Positions 1-12,600 of a stretch of DNA of 64,000 bases are shown piece by piece (the stretch's first letter is position 1; each line of letters opens with the position of its first letter). Position numbers and translations under genes: made by a program. The stretch covers positions 23,972,975 to 24,036,974 of the forward strand of contig NC_134283.1 in assembly GCF_949628215.1 (NCBI RefSeq), written 5' to 3'. The notes under the pieces were generated by a model. The model did no database searches and had not been told where the DNA came from. It saw only the letters and a program-made list of their open reading frames with translations. Source of the DNA: Phalacrocorax aristotelis. Lineage: Eukaryota; Chordata; Aves; Suliformes; Phalacrocoracidae.

Positions 1-136
1 TAAGTTGCCCCTTCCATACTTGTCCTCCCCTCTCTACAAGGTTTCATCTTTTATACCTCCTCCCCTTCTTACCCCCCTCCCCTGGCCCCACCAGCTTGCT
101 CCCAGCCCAGGCGCATGGCCATGCTCCATCACTCAC

Positions 137-631
137 TGGTGAGTGGGTCGATGCTGCTGGGGAACCGGTAGTTTTTCAGGCAGTCCAGCCAGGGCCGGTA
201 TTTGAATGTGCAGCACAGCATCTCACAGTAGTGCTCATCCCCTGATGGCTTGTCCTCCTCTGGCTTCCCTCCCAGGGGAAGCACCAGTGCTGCTGCAGGT
301 GCTGGCTTGGCAGGGGCTGGGAGAGGCCACACAATTACTTTAAAGGGCAGAAAATCATCTTATGGCAATTTGTTTTAAGGTCTTTAAATTGTAAATAAAG
401 CAGCTGTCTCCCTGAAAACACGGCCTGTGTGGAGACTCATCAGTTAAACGCCCCCAGGCCCTCTTGAACTCACATGCTGCAGGGCTTTCGTCATCTGAGC
501 TGACATCAGGGTCAGTTAGCTTCTCCTTCACCTTCTCAGTCCTCTCTTTGAAGAGCTTCACCAGCTCCTGGAGCCGGTTGTTGATGATGGTGCTGCTCAC
601 GCTTGTGGCTGAACTGATGCGCTCAGGGAGG
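137..631 (-). CDS. CNGB1: CNGB1 calmodulin-binding exon and exon entering TM1
   Basis: Exon 631-474 reads through [10 protein letters not shown] and [18 protein letters not shown] to the acidic [11 protein letters not shown]; the helix [19 protein letters not shown] appears identical to human. In human rod CNGB1 this is the N-terminal calmodulin-binding site that mediates calcium-calmodulin inhibition. Exon 316-137 contains a Pro/Ala-rich stretch, [15 protein letters not shown] and [11 protein letters not shown], and ends at an ACCA/GTGAGT donor. In human the next residues are the start of the first transmembrane helix, so the membrane domain begins in the next exon, outside the window. Confidence 0.93.
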
Positions 632-3600
632 CTGCAAGGAGACCATCAGGCAATCTATGCAGGTAGGAAAGCCCAAGGGCAGGTTCGTGACCCATTTTTT
701 AACTCACAGGGTCCTGAATTAGGATTTATCCATATTTATTTGGCTATTGTGTAATCAGAAGAACACAAGTTAAGGTGGTTTTAGTAAATACCATCAAACA
801 GCACCAGCCTGAGCCTTGTCCTTGCCCTGGGGTGTGAGGTGCTCTCAAAGGGAATTGGGAAGTACCAAGATCCCAGGCTGGATTGCATGTATTTGGAAGA
901 AGATCTTAGAAGAACTATAAGGTGAAAATGTGCACCGAGCCCCTGAATTTATAAGCTATATAATCTCTTTTCAGCCTCTTTATTAAAACTAGGTCGGATT
1001 CAGACCTAGCATGACTGACAAGCATCACTATGAGGGAGGACAAAAATAAGCTCGTTTGCTGTAGCTCCAGGCTGGTTCGTTGTGATAATTGGCACAACAT
1101 CTGCCCAGGAAGAAGGCAAAATCCTGCACCATGTGGAGGTGCAGACCCTCCCCATGACTTTGTTTCCCAGGTAGGGCAGCTCCCTCCAGGGCTGTCCGGG
1201 GGTGCAGGGAGGCCAGGACCTCGATGTGATACAGAGCTTGTGCTCACTTCCTACATGGAAGAAAAAGGTTATTTCTCCACAACTGGTAAAAACAAGGTAT
1301 CCCCATAGTGCTATAGCTTATGTAGATCAAAGGTGCATCTTCTCTGTGGTTAAACCTAGCCTTAAGAAGAGTATTTCTACCTGGATATGGGAAAAACAAG
1401 AGAGCAGTTTCTGCTCCAGGGACCATTGTGATAATTTTTTCCTGGAGAGGGGGTGCATTACTTCTTACACAGTGCTACATCAGCTGCAGGCATGGCTCCC
1501 TCTCCCTTTGGTCTCCCAGCACTCATAGGATCTTTGCTATTCCCACCCAAGCCCTAGGATCTGAACAGCTGGGAGCTTGGCTGATCCAGACCCCCTTGGT
1601 CCCACCACTCACCTTTCCCTCTGCTCCTTGTCCCAGCCCAGGAGTGCTTGGGTGGGGAACTGGCTCACCAGTCCCTCCTCCAGACTATCTGCTGGGGCCA
1701 GCGGCTTTTTCCTGTGGACACAAACACGGTGACTGAGGCTTGGCTTGTCCCCCATTCTCAGCAAGCTCCTCTCCCTCCTCCTTCTCCTCCTCCCAGTTCT
1801 CATCTGTTTCCACTTCCTCTTCTACCAGGGCCAGTTTTCCCCTAAATTTTGTCCATGCCTGAAGTCAGCGGGAGCAAACCACCCTGATCCTTTGCTACTA
1901 AAGCCCTGTTCCTTCCTGGGCACCTCTGAGTCCATGGCATGCAACCCATTTTGGGCACCTCACAAGATGGCCAGAAGACAGGCACCACTCTGTGCTCGTC
2001 CCCAGTGCCACACCACCACACCACTGCACTTCAAGAGGCAGGCAAAGAAACTGCAGTACCAGTAAGGTGGAGCAAGAAAGTTAAATCTGGAAAAAAGGGA
2101 GGGTACTGGGCATACCACCTGGCTCTGAGCTGACCCCATAGCACGTTAAACCTCTGAGACAAAGAGTGAATTGCAGAGCAGTGGGTATGTAACATGGACC
2201 CTCTAATGGCTGCTGATGCCTGCAAAGTCAAGCGCAAAGTGCAACAGCCAAAAATGGCTCCAAGTTCAAGAGGAACACTATAAATGCTGTCTTGGTGATG
2301 CTCAGTCAGTGCCAACTGATGTCTTCTGAGAAGATGTGTCCTAACAAAACTGGTGGCTCCCTTTGGCACAGATGGGTTTCTGAGACAATTCCTTACCTGT
2401 GGGCAAGCAACGTGGCAGAGAGAAATCTGAATATGAAGATGACAATCACAGCAAAAATTGAGTTTCTAAACCTGCAGTCAAGTCTAGAGTTTTAAATGTG
2501 CCAAGAAATTGCCTTCTGCCTCCACAGTTATTGCTCTAAATTAACCAGGATTTCACTGCTCCTGGTGCAAAATGGCTCTGTGGTGCATGTGGAGCAGGAG
2601 CAAGCAGGACACTGAGAGAGGTTGTCCTGCCATCACAAGTCTTCTGAAGAAAGCCAAATGTGATGAATCTACCCACCTCCAGCCTTGCTGGCTCTCAGGC
2701 ATGCTACACTGGGAATGAGAGCAGATGTACAAGGCCAATGAAATCTTCATTCCCCAAGCATGCAGCACAGGGGCAGAGCAAAACCACCAACCCCCCTGTT
2801 AAAGTACCCTCAGATGTGGATGAAGATGTTTCCAAAACCACATCAGTTTGGAGTCCTACCAAGGTCCATGATGTTGTTAGGACAACGTCCATCCCTTCTC
2901 ACCGGTCTCCAGCTGCCCTTCCCCTGCCTCTGCCCCTTTTGGGACACCGTGCTGCCCCACTGCCCATCTGTATCTATGAGCAAGCCCAAGATGCCTACAT
3001 CGACAGCTCAATGGCCTCTTGCTCTATAAGGGAGACCCTACAGAGAAGGTGTCACTGTCCTTGCTCTTTGCCTGTGGCATGGCTCCCCACAGGCCACAGA
3101 GCTCACATGGGTGCCCTCTGAGTACATGCAAAGCTTTGTGTATCAGCATCCATCTAGGAAAAAATGCCTCTTTTTGTTTCAGATTAACGGATGCCCTTGG
3201 AAAGATATAAAAGGAGATAAACATCCCTAGGAAGGCTGTAAATCCAGAGGCACAAGAAACATCCCTTGGTATTCTGTGGTGCCTGTAGATCACCTGCCTT
3301 CCCAGCAGACACAGACGTGAGAGGAAACAGGAGCTACTTAAAAAGCAACACAAGCTTCAGCAGATGTTGGAAACTGGGGGGTGAAGGGCTCAGAGGGAAT
3401 CTGTGACATTACATTAAGTCCCATGGAGATGATCATGTATGTGCAGCCTAAGTCCAAAAACCTGGCACGTCTAGAAATTTCTCAGTCATCTGTGGAAAAA
3501 AAGGAATCTGTGTGATAATTCTCTGGAGAACATTTAGTCCACTGATACAGTCCAGTTTCAGGGGACGTTCTTTGGGTCAGGACTGCCAGACTGCTGGTCA

Positions 3601-6600
3601 GAAAGGCACTAAACCCCAGATTTTTTTCCACTGATCCATGAAGACTTCAAACTGCACCTACTATACAAAGCAACCCAAAAGATGCATAGCTAGTGAAGCA
3701 GAGTAGACCAAGTAGAAGCTAAAAGTGAAAGATTAAATAAATAATTAAATACTTAAATGAATAAATTAATAGTAAATAAATTAAGAAGTAGAAATGCACA
3801 GCACAGGTACAAAGAATTCACAAACCCCCTTGCACAAATGCAGGAAGCCAAGTAAGAAAGAATTTGAATACAAGCAATAAAAATGTAAATTGCTACCTCA
3901 AGGGACCAGGTAGAGAGTGCAATTGCCTATGTGAAGCTATAGGGAGAGCAACATGAGGCTGGCAGCCACTGCCTGGGCTTGGCCATTGGTGTGGACCGTG
4001 GGTCACTGTTCTGATGCTTACTTGTTTACTAAAAGATCCAAACTATTGAGGATGAATATAACACCTGGTTTTCAGCACAGAAAAAAACAGCCTCATTTTA
4101 ATTTTTAATCCTCTGCAAGAATGAGCCTCAAAAAGACCTCAACAACAACCAAAAGAATCACTGGCTTCATCCAACCACAATTTTAAAGCTCAGTTTTAAT
4201 CCTCCTCCTCTCTGAGCACCTTTGATCTGAAGGTGCAAACCCAGTGGGAAGATACTGCAAACCCTTCCAGCAAAAATGCAAGAAGAAAATTGTTGACTTT
4301 TATGATGAAGGCCCATTACTCAGCACACCAACCACCCCGTGCTCTGAATTTGAGAGCACAGATGTGTGGAACAACAGACAAATGGGATCTGACCATGGCC
4401 TGGGGATTGAGCCCATCTCCAGAAGGACACACAGACAGGGTTGCTGCCGGCCCCCAAAAGCTTTTAAATTTTGTTTAACAAAATTTAACCATTTAATTAA
4501 AAAACACAAAGGAGAGGCAAGGCTTTTGACATCTGCCCTGCCTTGCATGGGGTGACACCCGCCGCACATGCATCACCCTGTCCCACTGTCAGAAACAGGT
4601 GGCATCACTCTTTGAATAAATTTTCTTGTACCGGCACCACTGGGGTGTGTGTGAGACCCCTGGGATCCAGGTACCGCGCCTAAGCAGAGCCATACCTGGG
4701 GGATGCTGGCGCCATGCCGGGCACTGCCAGCGTGTTAGGAGCACTGGTGGTGGACACCGGTAAGTGGGCACCATCCTCCTCCAGAGCATCGCCTCCACTG
4801 TCCACATCCTTGATGTCCACAGCTGGGTAATTGCCTGGCCGATGGAGAAGGACAATAATTGCGGGTGAGAAGGGCTCAGGGTCCAGCCTGCAGCCACGAT
4901 GAATCCCCAAGTCCCATCACCTCCATGGAACCCCCAGACCCCACAGCATGCTGGAAGGGCCCTCCTTTTCCCTCCATTCCCTTCTTTATCCTAAAGGTTT
5001 GGAGCATTTCTTTCTCCTTTCTGCCCAGTTTTTAACACTATAAAAAGCGTCACCTGCTTCCCTTCTGCTTTCCCAGCTGGCAGTGATTGCAACTACTCCG
5101 TGCAAGCTCTGGGTTCCTGTGGTTCGGAAAATGATGGAGACGAGGATTATTGGCTGCAGGTGTTATGCAGGAACCCAGGATTTCCAGCTGCAAACCTGCC
5201 TCTCAGGGTTTAGAAAATCTCCTGGGTCTTCTGAAGATAAACATATGGATCATGCAAGCTCCAAATTACAGGAGCAGTTGCTTTTCATGCAGAATAAGGC
5301 ACTATTTAAACAAGCGCTTACGGCCTCTCTCCTTTGCAGAGGTAATAACTGTTTCCTGCTATAAGCAAGGTTAGAAGCAGGAACGTTGGATGTTTATAGT
5401 GAGTAAAGAGAGATGTCAATGGCCCAAGGGAGAAATGGTGCTGAGGGTTGTTTTGACTAGACCCCGCAGCCAGCTGGGCTGTGAAGTGTCATCCCTTTTC
5501 TTAGCTATATAATAAAATGCACGATGCAATGCATGAGCTCCTGCAGGATTTCTTCTAAGGGGGGGTTTTCACATGTCTGAAAGACCCTGTGCACCTCCTT
5601 CTGTCCCATGCTGATGTGGGACCAGTGGATCAGAGCATGGCTCAATCCAATCATAAAGAAAAGGCTGTTTGGGTTGCAAAGTTAAAATCCCATTGCACGC
5701 AAGAAAAAGCAGCAGAATTTGGCTTGCTGGTCAAAAACAAAGCAAAACAAAGCAAAACAAAGCTACAGAAACATAATTTGTACTTCTGGGTTAAAAGGCA
5801 GAAAACCTTGAACAGCAAACCTCCATCTTACTGTCCTCTAAGCATGAGTGTGTTGCATGAATGTAAGGGAGAAAATTGCATGTGCAGTGGATATTTAACC
5901 CTCTGCCTGCAGGTCCTTTGGGAGAGTTTTTGGCCAAGCAAGTCAAAATATATAGCATGCCATTTATGGATATTTGCAAATGGTCTCTAAGGGTTAGCTA
6001 GAAAGGCACATAGTAATGAGGCGGAAGAAGAAAAACACTAATTTTGTTCCCCAGCCTCTGTGCTGCTACACGAAGCATGCTTTTATTTATTTTTTCCCAA
6101 AAAGCAACAAAAAGCAACTACTCCAGGAATAACCCCTTGCCCTCGTCAAGCTATGCAAGTCTGCTGTCAAAGCCAACATCTCTTATACCTAGTGGGGATT
6201 GCTCCTCGTTGCAAAAATTGGGGTTGACAATTCCAGCCTTTGGCTTGCTGGTGACAAGGACGGGGATGAGGGAGGCAGCAGTGGCGCGGTAGCTGGGGAC
6301 ATTGGGGAGCTGCTCTAGTGCACTGTGGCCAGGAGGGGAGGTGTCCCCACCATCGAGCGGCTTGTCGTGCACCAGCCAATCTAGCTTGACGTCTCGGGCA
6401 TGCTTGGACATGCTGCTAGGTGCCTAGGTGCTTCAAGCAAAGGACAAGGCATCTGAAGCTGCAATAAAACACAGAACGGTTTGAGATGGGATGGTTATGT
6501 CAGTGCAGAGACATGCAGGGTTACTGGGGTTTTGTTGCCATCCACTGCTCACAGATGTTGGTAGCACAGCAGAGTGGTGGTGAGCATCCTACAATGTGCT

Positions 6601-9600
6601 TTTCTAGCATTGCTGCAAGATCAGGGTGCTCTACAAGGGCTGCATGAGCAGAGAAATCTCCAGCCTGTACCAGGGCTCAGGTCAAGCCACCCCTTGTCCA
6701 ACTCCCCAATGTTGGTGGAGTTATGCCAGGAAGTGCCTTTGCTCACTCAGGCTGCGATGGGAGCTCACCACCTAAGTTTCATTACCGACCTGTTATCTCC
6801 TAAAAGGTTATATTAAAATGCACTTTATGCCACTGGCTATTTTCCAAATTGAGCAAAGTGGTAGAGAAAATCCTTTTCATCCCCCTCTACATTCTTCAGC
6901 TGAAGAAGGAACTCTTATTTCACATCAGAGGTTGCTTAATCAACAAGACTAAGTACTGCATAAGCACTAGCCTTTCAGAGCTGGCTCTAGCTGATGACAA
7001 TAATTTCCATTGCACTGTGCCCACAGGATGCTTTAAGCTAGAGAAAAGCCTCGACTGCCCACACAGGCCCATGATGCAGAAAACTCAGCTGCCCGCTCCC
7101 AGACAGCAAGCAGCAGGGAGGGAGAAGCCTGCTTTGGTTCATCTTAATTTGACATTACGCTTCTATATATTATACCTTTGGCATCGGTTTCAGTAGCTTC
7201 AGCTGTCTCCTCTTCCACCTTCAAAATTAAAAAAGCCATTTTAAGGAGAAAAAGACACGCTCTGTCAGTAAAAGAGCTGACTTTGCAGCTTGATTGGGTG
7301 CCCCATATCCCCTGACGATTCGCCAGCCTCTCAGCTTCTTGTTCAGTGCCACATTTTAGGGTGAAAGCATCCCTCCCTTGGTGCACAGCTAGTGTTGCTG
7401 TCTCAGGTTCAGAGATGGGGACATCTCGGTGGCAAACATTTCCAGTGCCCATCCTGGTCCCTGCTCCTCGCCAGGGCACTGTGTCCCCTGGGCAAACTCT
7501 GAGCTCCTGGCACGTGCTGGGCAGCAAGAGCTCATTGCAGACCTGAGCCCAAGCAGGGAGTGATGCCGTACCTGTACAAAAGCACCTTCGAGATCGCTTA
7601 TCTCAGCTTCTTCCAGCTGCTCAAACCTGAGGTCCTCCTCTGCAAAGTAGACTTCATCCATGCCCTCATCATGGGGGAGACAAGACGACCAGAGCAGGGG
7701 TCTGGATGGTACAGATCAAGCAGAGACAAGTGCCTGAGCTTGTTTTTGCCCTTTCTGAGGTTGGGCACATTGCAGATGGGGGGGGTGTCAGTTCAACAGG
7801 GATGATGCACAGCTCTCCCTGTTTCAGGGAGCACTATTCCTCCAGCCGTGCAAGCCCCATTTGCAGGCGAACAGTACCACAGAAAGCTTAGTTTAATACA
7901 GTAGCAGTACAAAAAAAATTTATGCTTAGGGACTTGGAAAAAATACTACATGGGAGACCAGGTGAGAGGTGCATAAATAATGCTGGGCATTGCATATACA
8001 TAAGCAAAAACTGCACATGCAGAATGATACAGGCATTATGTTTCCCCTGCTGTGCATAATAACTTCTCATATAATTAAAATTTGCAAATAAAAAGCTGAG
8101 AGTCTGATTTCCAGTCAGGGCTGCCCTGCAAGCACCATGTGAATCCCATGTTTGCCTCTGCAAGATACCACCAGGACACATAATTCTCATTTTCCTTCAG
8201 CAGCAAGCACAGACCTCAGCTCCACCATTCTGACGAAAGGGGATCACAGGAGGAATTTTATTGGTTTAATATAACTTACAACTGAAAAAAAGTGAGCCTC
8301 ATCATGTTGTTCTGTGCACTTATCTCCCGATTTGCTCTTTCCTGAAGAGAGATGCAAAGCGGGGATTGGGGATAATGAAAAATTTTAAGACAGCTGAATG
8401 TATGAAAAGTGAAAAACTACCTTTCTTTATCCTTGGCAGATCCTAAGTCAGAAGATTTATCTAAGAAGCAGTGGGTACTTTTTATCTTTTATCTCCATGT
8501 CTTGAAAAACTGTTATTTTCCAAGGTCTCTTTTTTTGTTATTATGTTTAATTATTCCATCCCCCCTCCCACCCCATTTTTTAATTAGGCTCCCTTCAAAT
8601 GCAACTGCAAGTCTTTTCATCCTAATCTAGAAAAGCCATCGGTGTCTCTCTTTTCCCATAAGCAGACAAATACACTGAAAGGTGGAGCAGCATCTTGTTC
8701 ACCCATCAACTGAAGTTCAAGTTTCTATAGAAGAGCTCCAGGAACAGATTTTGATGAAATAAAAAGTATGGCTTTAACACTGAATAATCATTCATTTTCA
8801 GCTTCTTCCTGAGAATCTAGCTACCTCAGAGAAATTAACAGAGAATAATATTGTAGCACTAGGTGACAAATCCCTAAATGTTTCACTCACATGAAATCAG
8901 AACAAGCCACTAAACTAAGAGGAAAGGTTTTTCTAAATATCATCTAGACCAAAGTCACCACCCACAACAGCTGACAATAACTCGACTATATTCCACAACA
9001 GGAAGAAAAGTAAAATTGTACCTACTTGTATTAAGAAGCATTTGCCGGTAGAGCACATTTCTGTCTTTAAATTCAGCTCTGTAATACTCATAATAATCCC
9101 GACTGCCTTGAATTAACAGATATGGTTTTAAATAACATGGATCCTCTCCAGGAGCTGGGTGCTCCCAGCTCCCGATAAAGGCACAAGCTGGGGCTCCTGC
9201 TTGGCCAAGCTGACAGACCCCGTGGGAGGGAATGGCCAGGGGCTGTGGTTGCTACGGGCAGCCGTGATGGAGATGCAGCCCGTGTCACCAGGAGACACTC
9301 GCCTGTCACCAGGTGCCGCATCAGCAGGTTGCCCTGGGGTGAGCCGGTTTGCGAAAGCATCCCTCCCAAATGCCAGCCTGGGGAGCTCTGCTCTGCCAAG
9401 AGGAGCTTGCTCATCCGTGGTTGTTTCAGCCTCTCCGGTTTGTGAATGCAGCTGAAACAACAACTGCTTTCACGCTTGTTTCCAGCAAAGCCATAAAGGC
9501 AATAGTAGCCACTCACCCTGCACTCTCCTCCTTTTTCTCCTCCTCCTTTACCTCCTCCTCCTCAGCAGTGCTCAGGGAGCACAACCAGTGTCTGAGAAGG

Positions 9601-12600
9601 AGAATCTCATCAGGTGAAATCCAAAAAGCATGTCTGAACCTTACAAGAGGAGCACTGCCAGTCTCCACATCCCCTTTGGCTAGAGATGCTCTCCCTCCAC
9701 CCCTCCAGCCAACATCCTGGTAGGGACACGCTCAGGCACACTGGGATATGCTGGTTTACAACCCATTAGTGTCTACAGTCCCAAAGAGGTGGGAGGAAAA
9801 ATGGGAAAAAGTTTGGGAATGCAAAACCAGAGTCCTAGAGTCTTCAAATTCCCCTATGGCACAGGGAGAGGATGTGCTTAGGGGTCACTTGTTGCTGATT
9901 TTGACCATAACCTCACTGTTAAAGAAATCCACTCTCCAGGACAGGATGTGCTTGCTGCCCACAGCTTTGCAGGCTCATATACTAAGAGCAAAAAATATCT
10001 GAAAAATATTTTTATAACCTGTCCAGTGTTTTCTGGCTGAGCAGAAGAGAGCTCTGATGAGTGAATGCAGCTCTGGGCATCACTTGTGCTTAGTGCAGTT
10101 GAGCATTGCCCATGTCGGAGGTGGGGAACGCTGCACTCACCATCACCTGTACGTGTGCTGGGAGCATTTCGGGGGCTCCCAAAACCTTTGGGAATGCGCA
10201 TGGATACCTCTTATCTTCCTGCTCCAATGCAGCCCACTCCCAGCTCTGAACGCATTGCCCAGCCCTCAGGAGGACCTCAGCAGGGATTTCTTTTGGAAGA
10301 AGTAGGATGAATTATAGAGAGAAGGCTACCATTTCCAAATGTCATGACAGTTGGATGTGCAGTTGATAGGAATGAGGTTCAAACCATCTTGCCTTAGGGC
10401 CAAAATCTACTTATGGGAAGCCTAAGCAGAGCATCCTTCAGCTGTCCTCTGCAGAGCAACATGAAGCATTGCATTCATGTCTCTGCCTCTGCCTGCCCAA
10501 CCCAAGTCTCAACACCAGAAGGAAAGGCTGTTTGCTCAAAAACCTCTTGGGTCCTTCTGGTACTCCCCTTTTTGGGAATGGGCACCTCAGCTGCCCACTG
10601 CCAGCTCCCCCACCAGCGCTGGCGAGGAAGGATGCCCCCCTCCCATGGACACCATGCTGGTGTGCGGAGAGCATGCAGAGCTGCTCATCAACAGCATCTC
10701 CCTTCTACCTGTTTTCTTCTTCCTGAGGTTCCTCCTGTATGGGGGGAAGGGGATGAGCATCTGCCACCAGCTCAGCCTCACGACCCCAGGCCATCATTTC
10801 ACATGTGGCTTCATTAATCCAGTCATCATCGATATCTTCCAGGATGAGGTCAGTCTCCTTCGGTTCCCCAGGGACTATATGAACTGAAACGGACACGGGG
10901 AAAGTGAAGCAATGAAGTGAGAGCAGCACATTTACAAGAGGCCAGGGGTAGGGCTAGGACAGATCCCACGTTTTAGCTGCTCAATACAGAGGTGCTGCTG
11001 CATGCCAGGACCGAAGCACCTCTTGGCCTGCAGGGGCCTGTGCAACCCCAGTCCCCCGAGCTGTGCCGGACAGATGCCTTGGGCACTTTTGCCAGAAGAA
11101 AGAAGAAATTTCAGAATTTTGTGCCAAGCACAGTCAAAGCCCTATGAAAAATACAACCCTTTGCATACAGATGCCTGTTGGCTTCCCTACGCACACAGCA
11201 ACCTCCACCAGCAGATGATTTGGCCCATCTCCAGGCCACATTTTTGATCTCCTTGCAAACAGAAGCAGCCATGGGAAGAACCCAAAGCCTTTCCCCTTGC
11301 AAACCCCAAGCAAAACATTGCACTAGCACAGCCTGAGGGCCCTAGTTTTGCAGAACAAGACTCAACCCAGAGCCCACGTTGGAATGCTCTGAGCACCATG
11401 CTGTGTCTGCTCCGAACACTCCCGTGGGCACAGAGTAGGAAGCATCCTGGATGACCCACCACTTCCCAGCACTGCTGGGGGAAAATCCACGGTGGGTTAC
11501 TCAGGAGGTTGTCAGACCAGCTACAAAGCTAAAAGCATGGGTCTGGCCCATGACCAGCCCTCACCGTGTCCCAGAGGTACCCATCCTACCATGTCAGGCA
11601 TACACTGGAAAAAAAAGGAGGAGGAAATGCATCCACGCACTGTAAAACCAGTTTATTTTGAGGTCTGCCTGACAACAAAACGTACATGTCCACAGCAAAG
11701 CTAATAGGAAACATGCAAACTCAACTACAGAAAGGCAGGAAACCCACACACGCTCGGCTCTGTGCTGTATTTACCCACCCCACAGTGCCCACATTGCCTT
11801 TAGCCTGTTTGCTCTAGATCTCTGTTAAAACATGGACCGCATTCAGGGAGATGGCTTTTAAAACACACCACAATTTTTGGATACATTATATGAAAATGGA
11901 GCAAATACTAAAACTGTAGCCTGGTATCAGTGGGGTTCGTTAGAAACACAGGGGATGGGGCTCAGGGTGGTTGCTTGGCTCATGACTCATCATATGGCTG
12001 CCTAGATTGTCCTAAAGAAATGCAGTGAGATGGTGGGAGACCTTAACATGGCCTTTCAATATATCAAGGGGGCTTAAATGAGAGATGGAGAAAGACTTTT
12101 TACCAAGGCCTGTAGTGACAAGACAAGGGGCAATGGTTTTAAACTGAAAGAGGGTAGATTTAGGCTGGACATAAGGAAGAAATGTATGATAAGAGCAGTG
12201 AGACACTGGAACAGGTTGGCCACAGAAGTTGTGGTTGCCCCATCTTTGGAAGTGCTCAAGGTCAGGTTGGATGGGACTTTGAGCAACCTGATCTAATGGA
12301 AGATGTTCCTGCCCACAGCAGGGAGGTTAGACCAGATCATCTTCAAAGGTCCCTCCCAACACAAAGCATTCTGTGATTCTAAGGTCTGTACTAAAAACCT
12401 GGCACGTATGGGCTGTCACCCCATCCAGTCTGGTGTGCCTGCATTGGCTACGCCTGCCCACACACCTCTGGGCTGGAGACAGCTCCTGAGATCCTTTTCC
12501 TGCCAGGACACTCCTGCTGCCATAGTTAATGCTGCATCCAAAGGGCTCTGAGCTTTGGGAGGGAGCAGCCATAGTTGGGGTTAAGGAGAGTTTGTGGCAA

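Noticed and set aside
8882-8905. 24-bp block with good splice signals in a CNGB1 intron
   Set aside because: Including it gives a phase that cannot be joined to the exon at 8460-8421 without a stop.
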